Source of the DNA: DRWZ01 sp964601505
GTDB lineage: Bacteria; Calescibacteriota; Calescibacteriia; Calescibacteriales; Calescibacteriaceae
Reading direction: 5' to 3'
NCBI GenBank assembly: GCA_964601505.1
Contig: CAZRNR010000002.1
Coordinates: 23,646 to 87,645, forward strand
Length of the DNA stretch: 64,000 nucleotides
Position 1 is the first letter of the stretch; each line of letters opens with the position of its first letter. A program made the translations under genes and the position numbers. The notes under the pieces are model-generated. The model saw only the letters and a program-made list of their open reading frames with translations. It was not told the DNA's origin and searched no databases. This document shows, piece by piece, positions 9,301 to 17,081 of this stretch.

Positions 9301-9674
9301 AATACAATCTGCTTATTGCAATGGCTATGCTTGGGAAAAAAAAGTTCAATGAAGCTAAATTATACCTTGATAAAGCAAAACAGCTGAATGAGGATATATT
9401 AAATGATCCTTATTATAACATTGCTCTTTCTAGACTCGAGTTTGAGAAGGGAGATTTCGTTTCTGCTCATACCATTGCCAGAAATGCTATAAACTTATCT
9501 ACCAGAGATACTGATAAAATCTTTTCTATCCTTAACTTTCTTAAGATAATCTCACCTCGCGCTTCGGAATCCGTTGTTTTTCAAGATGAAAAGGAGAACT
9601 ACGAGAAAGAACTTAAAAACATAATTTCAAGGTTCAGGAGTTTTTCAGCCGAAGCTTTCAAATTTTTCTCATGA
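6354..9674 (+). CDS. zinc-ribbon class III adenylate cyclase with AAA-like and TPR domains
   Basis: This 1106-residue protein begins with two zinc ribbons (Cys3/Cys6, Cys17/Cys20 and Cys28/Cys31, Cys42/Cys45). A class III cyclase domain at about 97-268 keeps the metal ligands Asp107 and Asp151, the adenine-selecting Lys147 and Asp210, and the transition-state Asn219 and Arg223, so it should make cAMP. A STAND/AAA-like module follows at about 280-560, but its P-loop reads GEPGVGIS, with Ile310 where Lys is expected. From about 640 to 1080 come TPR helices for protein contacts. This layout is typical of cytosolic signalling proteins that couple nucleotide synthesis to a sensed partner. It overlaps plsC by 4 bp. 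Confidence 0.9.
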   Translation: MKCTECGFENPGGFKFCGNCGAKLKNICPSCGFENPPNFKFCGECGNKLFGAKKVEQGQKQNGVQFQEPEKIEKKEIERRDEKFEKEEIEEVMRESERRPVSILFADISGFTTLSEKLDPEELRAFIGDVLNKLADIVKRNGGYVDKFIGDEVMALFGAPRAMGDDTERAVRTAWEMMKFVRDNYKDISLHGGIATGDVVVGSISERPQDYTAMGDTVNIAKRLEEESSSWQFLVDENTFLLTSNKFSYKYFGEIKLKGKTKQLKVYELMEQKLSARIFIGREKEFSEVKNILNSGYALIGIYGEPGVGISSFVDFIHSNLPNSYKFIASDYGFFGVIKDMITSVGDNLSDRKEEMISKLSKKYNVSWHFLGYIFGVVFPESPLKYLSPEQIEQETLKTISDFMNSAFKDKIVIIDSFSEADRYTKNFFFKLPSYSPKFSVVVGFDKGTVDLEQFHNGWRFIELSNFSIDEVRRFLGHLSDKVPTDDFTSTIYTLTGGNPLFVSELYALLEASGDLIVENGFIRLKPDFVIPKAIGIRQVILSKVDKIPQSARYVLEVMSCLNIQNKDVLYKFFEDDLRSFAKAIDILKQNALIEEREDFFIFRQMIYKDVIYDKLLKAKRYEIHSKLFECASQISGDDVDIISIAADQAEKSERFQDAFEMYRKAGIIARSKFNLAQAIYFFENARRILDNIKDFSSIPDLYEFFDAFGNILYHVGNFQGAKACFESAEKFSTDKAKMIKAKRCYGDCLQMLGQFDEAEKVYKDIINQTEQDPSLKSEFVKTLALLCHLFVDRGQPGVGEGFGIRALQMSDENFKRNYKEIYSDVVNALGRAYLSMGNIQKARQFFMELYDISLGMDNQRLRGVAMSNYAVSLYMLGELESALLLFKQYLDLSRSIMDTRGTAIAYANLSQVLFEIGDVDEAVRKATESVKIFRDIGDKYGTMETLEMLANMKVLLGDYDQVEKILIEELIPQTDSDIKKSKYNLLIAMAMLGKKKFNEAKLYLDKAKQLNEDILNDPYYNIALSRLEFEKGDFVSAHTIARNAINLSTRDTDKIFSILNFLKIISPRASESVVFQDEKENYEKELKNIISRFRSFSAEAFKFFS

Positions 9675-10420
9675 TATTTAAGAATCTCTGGGGCTTAATT
9701 CTTACAGTAATTAGGATTCTCCTTTTTCTTCTTATTTCTATCCCCTATTTTTTCCTTATAATTTTTATTCCTTTTCTTGTACGTTCCGAGAGACTATCTG
9801 AGATATTTTGCTCATACTGGTTCAAAACCCTTTTTTATATTTTTGGAATAAGGTTATATGTCAAAAAAATTGGTCAAATACCTGATGATAAATTTATTAT
9901 TTTTTCAAATCACTTGAGTTTTCTTGATATCCCTGCAGTAGTTTTAGCTCTTTGGGGAAAAAGAATAAAATTTGTTGCCAAAGAAGCCGTTCTAAAATAC
10001 CCAGTAATAGGTTGGGGACTTAAAATTCAAAATCATATAATTTTAAAGGAAGGATCAGAGTTTTCTTCTGTGAGGAAAATAGTCAGAACTATAGAGAGAG
10101 AGGATGTGGATTGTATTTGCATATTCCCAGAAGGTACAAGAGGAACGAGTTCCGAGCAAGTCCAACCTTTCAAAGAAGGTGTCTCATTTATCTTTGATCT
10201 GATCAAAAAACCTCTTGTGCCATTAGCTATTATAGGAACAGAGAAGATTTATCCGGTAGGTGCTTTTGTTCCAAAGAGTGGTGTAATCAAGGTGATAATA
10301 GGTAATCCGATAACCTATCAGAGTTTTGATTTTTTTGAGAGTAAATCAAAAGTTCGTAGGAAAGTCTTATCTGAAAAAATTCATCAGGAACTTTTGGAAC
10401 TCATAAAGATGAATTTGTGA
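9671..10420 (+). CDS. plsC: 1-acyl-sn-glycerol-3-phosphate acyltransferase (PlsC family)
   Basis: The enzyme acylates lysophosphatidic acid to phosphatidic acid at the inner membrane. The 249-residue product has one or two N-terminal hydrophobic segments (about 8-35), the HX4D catalytic motif at His81-Asp86 (NHLSFLD), the substrate-binding FPEGTRG at 152-158 and the later PLVPLAIIGTE. All are standard for the family. The start overlaps the cyclase stop as ATGA, so translation is likely coupled. The pairing of a lipid acyltransferase with a cyclase regulator is odd and may be only transcriptional. Confidence 0.9.
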   Translation: MIFKNLWGLILTVIRILLFLLISIPYFFLIIFIPFLVRSERLSEIFCSYWFKTLFYIFGIRLYVKKIGQIPDDKFIIFSNHLSFLDIPAVVLALWGKRIKFVAKEAVLKYPVIGWGLKIQNHIILKEGSEFSSVRKIVRTIEREDVDCICIFPEGTRGTSSEQVQPFKEGVSFIFDLIKKPLVPLAIIGTEKIYPVGAFVPKSGVIKVIIGNPITYQSFDFFESKSKVRRKVLSEKIHQELLELIKMNL

Positions 10421-10431
10421 TTGCAAGGTCT

Positions 10432-11106
10432 TCAGTGGTATCTTACTACGATTATTCTTCTTTTTGTGTTTTTCTTGAATTTTTTTGTTAGGTATATTCC
10501 TGTTATAAAACCTCCTATATGGGCCCACCAAGCTACTCCACCAATTCCAGCAAATGGGAGAGTTAGCATACCGTTTATCACTTGGCTTATGAACCAAAAG
10601 CCAATAAAAATGATTGAAGGTATTTCGGCGAGTGATACAAAGAAAAAGAAAAATACAAGGGACAATATTCTTGCTTTTGGGAAAAACTTCATATAGGCTG
10701 CAAGTACTCCACTGATTGCTCCGCTAGCTCCGACCATGGGAATGTCTTTGCTCCCAAAGATGAAACTCACAGCTATCTGAGTGAAAGCTGCTCCACAACC
10801 ACATAAGAAGTAAAAGATGATGTATCTTATCCGACCCATTCTGTCCTCTACATTATCTCCAAATATCCACAATACCCACATATTGCTGATTATGTGAAAC
10901 CAGTTTCCGTGTAGAAACATATGCGTTATAATGTTTTGAGGGCTTTTGATTATGTTTGCTGGTGTAAGGCCGAATTCTTTTATGAATCTCTCGAAATTGT
11001 TTCCAAGTGTGATAGAGTATATCCACACAGCTGAATTCAGTATTATGAATAAAACTGTAATTATGGGAAATCTTGAGGGCTGGTTTATATCCTTTAGAGG
11101 TAGCAT
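10432..11106 (-). CDS. rhomboid-family intramembrane serine protease
   Basis: Rhomboids cut transmembrane substrates inside the bilayer. The 224-residue product has about six hydrophobic segments. It shows the HGNWFHIISN motif of TM2 (His66, His71, Asn75), the nucleophile Ser128 in GASGAISG on TM4 and the catalytic His196 in AWWAHIGGF on TM6. The C-terminus is short, basic and cytosolic. It ends 11 bp from the plsC stop in convergent orientation. The 262-bp upstream region up to anmK holds no other gene. Confidence 0.93.
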   Translation of the reverse strand: MLPLKDINQPSRFPIITVLFIILNSAVWIYSITLGNNFERFIKEFGLTPANIIKSPQNIITHMFLHGNWFHIISNMWVLWIFGDNVEDRMGRIRYIIFYFLCGCGAAFTQIAVSFIFGSKDIPMVGASGAISGVLAAYMKFFPKARILSLVFFFFFVSLAEIPSIIFIGFWFISQVINGMLTLPFAGIGGVAWWAHIGGFITGIYLTKKFKKNTKRRIIVVRYH

Positions 11107-11368
11107 TTAGAGGTTTATAATTAATTACGGAGAATGTGAATTTTATGTAAAACGGAATGCTTTGTTGAAAGCATATAAATATACACATAATAAATTTAAT
11201 TTTTGCAAGTTTTTAGATGACTCTCAATCCTGTAGGCTTGTAGAATTATTCCTTGAAAAGTTTGATTTATGACTTGGTTTCACCATTGATTGGATGTAAC
11301 ATTTCATTTTATATTCTTCCAAAAGATACAGAGAAAATCGGCCGTTAGAGGAGAATTTTGAATAAAGA

Positions 11369-12454
11369 TTACATCAAAGATATTTTTCCAGGGAGATAGG
11401 GAATTTTTGCTCCTGTGATGTTTTTCATATTTATTCTTTTGTTTCTTATCCTTGTGTAGGCGAGGAATGCAAATAGCATAGGTTCTATGTATTCTGATTT
11501 TATTCCAAGTTCATCGCTTATTACAGCGGGAACTTTTGAATCTTCTTTTATTCTTTTCATAAATAGGGAATTTCTCACCCCGCCTCCACAAAATATAGCT
11601 AAGGAAGGTTTTATCATATTCAGTTCATCTGAAATGAGTTTTACAGAAACTTCAATGACAGTTCTTATAGCATCTTCTGCTTTCTCTTCTTTTAGAATTT
11701 CATTGCATATTTTTTTTGCTTGCTCAATTTCAAATCCAAGTGATGTTTTTTTTCTACTTCTATCAAATATTTTTAGTATTTTGTGAAATGAATTTTCTAT
11801 TATTTTGCCTTTACTGGCATATTTACCATTCGGATCAAATTCTTTTTTCAGCTTTTGTTTTGTGATAAAATTGGAAAGAGCATTTGCTGGTCCTATATCA
11901 AATCCTCTTACTTTGTAAAAGTCATCTCCTTCAATTATAGAGATGTTTGCTATTCCACCAAGATTGACTACGCAGATTTTCTTTGCATACTTTCTAAAAA
12001 GTATATAGTGTATGAGGGGGGAAAGAGGAGCACCTCTACCACCAGCCGATATATCACTTTTCCTAAAGTCATATACTACAGGTTTTTTAGCCATGAGAGA
12101 TAAAAAGGACGGTTCTCCTATCTGAAGCGTGAGTGCCTTAATTCCCTTTTTCCCATTCTCCTTATGGAATACCGTTTGTCCATGAAATCCTATAACTTCA
12201 GGTTGTTTTACAATTTCTTTTAGAAATTTTTTGAGAGATCTACTGAATGATATCCCAACGATGTCATGTGCTAAAGCTATTTTTTCCGTATCCCCACCGT
12301 TTAGGGTCAAGTCTGTTAAAATCTCCTTTTCATCTTGTGAATAATTATCTTTAAAATATTCTAATGGTTTTATCTTGTCTTCAGATTTTATTTCGCACAA
12401 CAGGAATTCTTTTGCATTCATAGAGGTTCCTGAAAGTGTTCCGATAATCAGCAT
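11369..12454 (-). CDS. anmK: anhydro-N-acetylmuramic acid kinase
   Basis: AnmK opens and phosphorylates 1,6-anhydro-MurNAc from peptidoglycan turnover. The 361-residue length fits the family. Visible landmarks are GTLSGTSM at the N-terminus, GFHGQTVFH at about 98-106, GEPS, FDIGPAN with the probable catalytic Asp, and FCGGGVRN near residue 290. The first motif normally continues as D-G (SGTSxDG) but here reads N-A, a substitution in a highly conserved position. The gene follows the IMPase gene with no gap (stop at 12455, start at 12454), forming a three-gene operon with the enoyl-CoA hydratase. Confidence 0.9.
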   Translation of the reverse strand: MLIIGTLSGTSMNAKEFLLCEIKSEDKIKPLEYFKDNYSQDEKEILTDLTLNGGDTEKIALAHDIVGISFSRSLKKFLKEIVKQPEVIGFHGQTVFHKENGKKGIKALTLQIGEPSFLSLMAKKPVVYDFRKSDISAGGRGAPLSPLIHYILFRKYAKKICVVNLGGIANISIIEGDDFYKVRGFDIGPANALSNFITKQKLKKEFDPNGKYASKGKIIENSFHKILKIFDRSRKKTSLGFEIEQAKKICNEILKEEKAEDAIRTVIEVSVKLISDELNMIKPSLAIFCGGGVRNSLFMKRIKEDSKVPAVISDELGIKSEYIEPMLFAFLAYTRIRNKRINMKNITGAKIPYLPGKISLM

Positions 12455-13258
12455 TTAAAGGAAAAGCTGTTTTGCTATCTTTAATATTTCATTGTAGATC
12501 GCTCTGTTTGAACATATGATGCATCCTGTTTCAAGGAATTTATCACCTCCCCAGATATCAGAGACTATGCCCTGAGCTTCTTTAACTATAAGGGCTCCAG
12601 CTGCCATATCCCATGGGGATAGACCAATTTCCCAGTAACCATCAATTGATCCGTTTGCTACATAGCACATCTCTAATGCTGCGGACCCGATATGTCTTAT
12701 TCCAACTCCCTTCAGAAAAATATCCTTGTAGAACATAAGGTGTTTATCTATATAGTCTTTACTTCTATATGGTAGTCCTGTTGCAATAATGCACCTTCTC
12801 AGCTCTCCTTCCTGCGAGGTCTTTATGGGATTACCGTTCATGTAAGCTCCCTTGCCTTTTATGGCCCAGAACATCCTTTCATCTATGGGGGAAAATACTA
12901 CTCCTAAAATCAGTTCATTTTTGTAAGCTAAGCCTATAGAAACGCAGAAGAATGGTATCCTCCTCACAAAGTTTTTGGTTCCATCAAGTGGATCTATATA
13001 CCAAACAAATTCACTTCCACGCCTTTTTTCTCCGAGCTCTTCTCCAATAAAATCAGCATGAATTTTGTCCTCAAGAAGTTCTATTATTGTTTCTTCGGAT
13101 TTTTTATCAGCTTCGCTAACCCAATCACTTATTCCTTTCTCCTCAAAGTCTGAATTACTTGAATAGAAAAATCTCTTTAGTATATCACCAGCTTTGACTG
13201 CAGTTTGTTTTACGTAATCTAATATTTTAAATTCATCTATCTTTGGTTCGTTTGTCAT
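12455..13258 (-). CDS. inositol monophosphatase-family phosphatase
   Basis: This is a Mg-dependent, Li-sensitive-type phosphatase acting on inositol phosphates, fructose-1,6-bisphosphate, NADP or PAP, depending on the member. The 267-residue product carries the metal ligands Glu73/Glu74 in GEEL, DPLDGT at 89-94 and W216-D217 in SPWDMAAG. All signature residues are intact. It overlaps the preceding enoyl-CoA hydratase stop by 4 bp and abuts anmK, which indicates coupled expression. The substrate cannot be decided from sequence. Confidence 0.9.
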   Translation of the reverse strand: MTNEPKIDEFKILDYVKQTAVKAGDILKRFFYSSNSDFEEKGISDWVSEADKKSEETIIELLEDKIHADFIGEELGEKRRGSEFVWYIDPLDGTKNFVRRIPFFCVSIGLAYKNELILGVVFSPIDERMFWAIKGKGAYMNGNPIKTSQEGELRRCIIATGLPYRSKDYIDKHLMFYKDIFLKGVGIRHIGSAALEMCYVANGSIDGYWEIGLSPWDMAAGALIVKEAQGIVSDIWGGDKFLETGCIICSNRAIYNEILKIAKQLFL

Positions 13259-14052
13259 CTTCCTTTAAATTGTGGTTTTCTTTTTTCAAAAAAGGCTTTT
13301 ACTCCTTCTATAGCATCTTCCATTTGTCCGCAGAGAGATTGGGCAAGCGATTCTATTTCTCCCTGTGCCTTTGCATGAAATTCCCTTCTCAAAATCTTTT
13401 TTGTTAGCTTTACTATATATGGAGCATTTTCAGATATTGCTCTTGCAGTAGATAAGGTTTGCTCCTCAAGTTTTTCTATTTCTACAGATTTTGATACAAG
13501 TCCAATCCTTTCTGCTTCTTCTCCTGTGATGAATCTTGCTGTGAAAAGTAGTTCGGATGCTCTCTCAATTCCAACAGTTTTAGGCAAAGTGTAGGTTATT
13601 CCCATCCCAGGGTGTATCCCGACTTTTGCAAAGTTCGCTGATAGTTTTGCATCTTTTGATGCTATCCTTATATCACAGAGCAAAGCGAAGGCGAGACCTC
13701 CACCTATTGCGTATCCATTTATTGAAGCTATCGTTGGTTGCTCTATTTCAAGAACAGACATAAAGGAGTTGTAAAATTTTATTATTCCTTCTCTTATCGC
13801 TGCTGGACCTGTGTATCCAGATTCTTGAGCGAATTTCTGTAATGTTGAAAAATCCGCACCAGCACAAAAGGAATTACCGCTCCCTGTTATTATGACGCAT
13901 CTTACATCCTTTGATTCCTTTACCTTCTGCACACACTTTGTGAAACCTTGAATTATTTCAGGATCCATTAAGTTCCTTCTTTCTGGTTTGTTGAACCTTA
14001 TCCTGACTATTTTACCATCCTCTATCTCTTCATATATTACTGCTTCTTCCAT
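13255..14052 (-). CDS. enoyl-CoA hydratase/isomerase (crotonase) family protein
   Basis: Crotonase-fold enzyme acting on acyl-CoA thioesters, 265 residues. The two oxyanion-hole stretches are GNSFCAGAD and INGYAIGGGLAFALLCDIR. The second catalytic Glu position of true hydratases seems kept (RASELLFTA), whereas the first Glu position (before GIHPGMG) is not an obvious Glu. A different crotonase reaction is therefore possible. As first gene of the operon with an IMPase and anmK, its promoter must lie in 14053-14279, which it shares with the divergent Fur-family gene. It could serve beta-oxidation together with the acyl-CoA dehydrogenase at 19.5 kb. Confidence 0.88.
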   Translation of the reverse strand: MEEAVIYEEIEDGKIVRIRFNKPERRNLMDPEIIQGFTKCVQKVKESKDVRCVIITGSGNSFCAGADFSTLQKFAQESGYTGPAAIREGIIKFYNSFMSVLEIEQPTIASINGYAIGGGLAFALLCDIRIASKDAKLSANFAKVGIHPGMGITYTLPKTVGIERASELLFTARFITGEEAERIGLVSKSVEIEKLEEQTLSTARAISENAPYIVKLTKKILRREFHAKAQGEIESLAQSLCGQMEDAIEGVKAFFEKRKPQFKGR

Positions 14053-14279
14053 ACTGTATGGAGTTAGGAACTAATTTTTTGGAATTTCTTAAAATCTGAA
14101 TGTTTGTTTTTCTCCTCTAATCTGTTGGAAGGTCGAACTTCATTATAGAGTTGTAAATTTTTAATGTCTGCTGACATAAGTGATACACAAAATTGTTTTT
14201 GTTTTTATATTATGTATCTGATTTAGGATCTTTCTTGAAACTTTTATTTTGAGCGAAAATATTTTTAATTTTATTAATA

Positions 14280-14714
14280 ATGGATAAACAAATTATTTTG
14301 AAGAAGCTTAAGGAAAAAGGTCTTAGAACTACTCCTCAAAGGATTATACTTTTTCATAAATTAATGCAGATGCATGGCCATATTAAAGCTGAAGATCTGT
14401 ACAATGCTGTTAAAGAGGATATTCCATCTATATCTATAAGTACGGTTTATCGCACTTTGAGAGAATTTGAGGAAAATGGCTTTATATATTCTCTCCCTTC
14501 TTCTGTATATTACGGGCTTACAATCTTTGACACAAATTTGGATCCGCATCATCATTTCATATGTAAATCATGCGATCAAATATTTGACATACCAGAAGAT
14601 GGTGTAGATATAAAGTTAAAAAATGTCAAAGGTGAAATTGAACTGAAAACTGTTGTTATAAAGGGTGTGTGTGAATCATGCACTAAAAGAAAAAAAGCGT
14701 CTTCGAAGTTTTAG
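14280..14714 (+). CDS. Fur-family metal/peroxide-responsive repressor
   Basis: The 144-residue product has the winged-helix domain at about 1-80, with the recognition region SISISTVYRTLREFEENG. A dimer/metal domain follows with His-rich DPHHHFIC and two zinc CxxC pairs, Cys95/Cys98 and Cys131/Cys134. The two CxxC pairs are the structural zinc site typical of PerR, Fur and Zur. The subtype cannot be fixed from what is visible. It is divergent from the enoyl-CoA hydratase operon. I could not identify a clear Fur box in the 227-bp spacer. sodC at 24 kb would be a plausible oxidative-stress target, which is only inference. Confidence 0.92.
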   Translation: MDKQIILKKLKEKGLRTTPQRIILFHKLMQMHGHIKAEDLYNAVKEDIPSISISTVYRTLREFEENGFIYSLPSSVYYGLTIFDTNLDPHHHFICKSCDQIFDIPEDGVDIKLKNVKGEIELKTVVIKGVCESCTKRKKASSKF

Positions 14715-14857
14715 TTAACCTGGCTTGTTAATCTCCGTTGCAAATCAAAATCTCCTTTGTATCCTGTTACAAGTCGTCTTCTCAGTTTATTCTAAACCAA
14801 ATCTCATATTTGTAGATTTTTGGTTGTTTTCTATATTCTGATTACTTATTATTCTTG

Positions 14858-15463
14858 ATGATTGTTTTTGAATTGGTGAAAAAAGATTTGAAAGTTCTAT
14901 TCAGGAGAAAGTCTCCTATTTTTATACCTATTGCTTTTTCTTTTGTTTCCGTTGTAATTATATCTTTCTTTTTCCAGAAGGGTTCATATGAACTTTTGTG
15001 GATTATCCTTCTTTTTTCATCTGTTTTTCCTCAGATTGAGGTTATGAGATATGAGTTTGAAGACGATGTTGTAGATACACTTATAAATTCGCCATTGAAA
15101 AGTGAGATTTTTTTTATTTCAAAGTTCTTGACAGGTTTTATAATCGTTTGCCTTGTGTCATTTTTCTCTCTTATTTTTTTTATTTTCTTCACAAATTTGG
15201 AAGTTAGTGGTTTCTTGATCTTTTCCGTTGTTTTATCTATTGTAGGTATGGTTTCTCTATCGACTCTTTTTTCTTTCCTTATGTTCTCTTTGAGTATGAA
15301 TATTCCACTATACTACATTATAGTTTTCCCTTTTTATATTCCTTTGATTGTTTCATCTATAAGATTTGTGGAAGGTGAATATCATGTTTTGAAGCTCGTC
15401 ATAAGTTTTGATCTGATAAATTTTTTTGCGGCTTATATGCTTTTTGATATGAGAAAGTTTTAG
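14858..15463 (+). CDS. CcmB-like heme-exporter ABC permease
   Basis: CcmB is the membrane subunit of the CcmABCD complex in cytochrome c maturation. The 201-residue product has about six hydrophobic segments. It shows the CcmB layout: a basic start (LVKKDLKVLFRRKSP), a loop EFEDDVVDTLINSPLK matching the family's D-x-E-D-G-x-L-E-x-L-L-x-S-P, and a later FPFYIPLIVSSI. The ATG at 14858 is chosen over the TTG one codon earlier. No ccmA or ccmC is adjacent. The overall identity is weak by eye, so another ABC-2-type permease remains possible. Confidence 0.6.
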   Translation: MIVFELVKKDLKVLFRRKSPIFIPIAFSFVSVVIISFFFQKGSYELLWIILLFSSVFPQIEVMRYEFEDDVVDTLINSPLKSEIFFISKFLTGFIIVCLVSFFSLIFFIFFTNLEVSGFLIFSVVLSIVGMVSLSTLFSFLMFSLSMNIPLYYIIVFPFYIPLIVSSIRFVEGEYHVLKLVISFDLINFFAAYMLFDMRKF

Positions 15464-16208
15464 GTGATCGTTGAAAATTTTTTGCTTTCTTTTGGGGAAT
15501 TATGAATATTCTAGAGCTCTTCTCATTTTGTGAATTTTTAGATTTTTTTGTTCACCTCTTTTTCTTTTTGGGTTTATAGTATCTTCATGGTTAAAGGTTT
15601 TCGGATTTAGAGAAAAATATAAAAACAATAGGGAAAACAATCTCGTATAAGATATATTTTGTTATCAATTTGCTCTTCACATTTTGTCAATTAGGTTTGA
15701 AAAGTTGAGAAATTTGCAGAGGAATTATGGAACTACTATGGAGTATTTGAAAATTATAGCCTTCCGTCAATGTTCATAATTCAGTTTTAATTATTCAATT
15801 ACGTATGATATATCTTTTATTTTGAAGGTGGCTAAAACTTGGAAATCATAAATTTGTTTCGTTTCTGATTCGTTGTGGATTTTATTATTTCTGATAAAAT
15901 ATTTCCAAAATAAAATCTATTTTTCTCGTAAACTCTGAATTCTAAAAATCTCTCGATGTTATGATTATGAGGGATAAGCTTAGGAATTAGAATATAAATT
16001 AGACTAGAATAATAGATGATTTGCTGTAATGTTTATTTTTTTATTCACTAGTTCTTCAAATTTGAAGATAAGAGACATTCCAGTTTGTCAATAATGTGGA
16101 AACTTATCGTTTTTACATAGTTGTATAGAAATATTTTTCGCTTTGTAGTAAGGGTAAATTCAATTTTTCTGAACTTAATTGTATATTTGAGTTTTTTCTT
16201 ATAATAAT
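15464..16208. other. 745-bp AT-rich intergenic region
   Basis: No ORF with coding character is visible. The region holds scattered inverted repeats such as AATTATGAAT near 15498 and TGTTCATAATT near 15770. These resemble the ends of the mobile element at 48 and 54 kb but face the wrong way. The last 70 bases should contain the htpX promoter. Nothing else can be supported. Confidence 0.45.
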
Positions 16209-17081
16209 ATGGATATGATTGAGCGGTTGAAAACTTTTTTACTCCTTACTGTATTGACGGCCTTTTTACTTTTTATGGGTAACTTGATTGGAGGTAAAAC
16301 TGGTCTAACAGTAGCTCTGTTTATGGCTGGTTTTATGAATCTGATAGCTTACTTTTTTTCAGATAAGATAGTTTTAGCTATGTATAGGGCGCGGGAGCTT
16401 AGCGAACAGGAAGCTCCTTCTATACACAGGATGGTTCAGGAGCTTTCAGTCTCTGCAGGGATACCAAAACCGAAAGTTTATGTAGTTCCTTCTATGTCGC
16501 CGAATGCCTTTGCGACCGGAAGGAATCCTTCAAACGCAGTTGTTGCTCTAACTGATGGCATAATGAAGATACTAAATGATTCTGAACTCAGAGGAGTTAT
16601 AGCGCATGAAATTGCTCATATCAAGAATAGGGATACATTGATTCAAGTGATTGCAGCCACGATAGCTGGTGCTATAATGTATCTTGCAGATATGCTTAAA
16701 TGGGGACTATTTTTCTTCGGTGGAAGGTCAGATGACAGAGAAGGTCATGGGTTAGGAAACATTTTGGGACTTGTTGCTATATCAATTCTTGCTCCGATTG
16801 CTGCTATGATAGTGCAGTTTGCTATATCTCGTTCTCGTGAATTCCTTGCAGATGAAACCGGTGCAAAAATCTCAAACGACCCTCTTGCTCTCGCATCAGC
16901 TCTGAAAAAAATTACTGGTTATGTTGAGCGTGTTCCTATGGAGGCAAATCCAGCTACGAGTCATCTTTTCATAGTAAATCCACTTTCAGGCTCTTCAATC
17001 CTTTCTCTCTTTTCAACCCATCCTCCTGTTGAAAAAAGGATAGAAAGACTTTACAAGATGGCCGGTTTGTCAAGTTATTAG
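16209..17081 (+). CDS. htpX: protease HtpX homolog (M48 family)
   Basis: This is an inner-membrane zinc metalloprotease in membrane-protein quality control. The 290-residue product has two N-terminal transmembrane segments (about 9-50), the zinc motif HEIAH at 133-137 in the cytosolic domain, further hydrophobic segments at about 148-165 and 185-205, and the third zinc ligand in SREFLADE. The length is standard. The 3' end overlaps that of the convergent CCA-enzyme gene by 4 bp. Confidence 0.95.
   Translation: MDMIERLKTFLLLTVLTAFLLFMGNLIGGKTGLTVALFMAGFMNLIAYFFSDKIVLAMYRARELSEQEAPSIHRMVQELSVSAGIPKPKVYVVPSMSPNAFATGRNPSNAVVALTDGIMKILNDSELRGVIAHEIAHIKNRDTLIQVIAATIAGAIMYLADMLKWGLFFFGGRSDDREGHGLGNILGLVAISILAPIAAMIVQFAISRSREFLADETGAKISNDPLALASALKKITGYVERVPMEANPATSHLFIVNPLSGSSILSLFSTHPPVEKRIERLYKMAGLSSY

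Noticed and set aside
15494..15790. Third copy of the MITE ends (AATTATGAAT and TGTTCATAATT)
   Set aside because: The motifs face outward, lack the GAGGGG/CCTCTC part and show no target duplication; chance in AT-rich DNA is likely.
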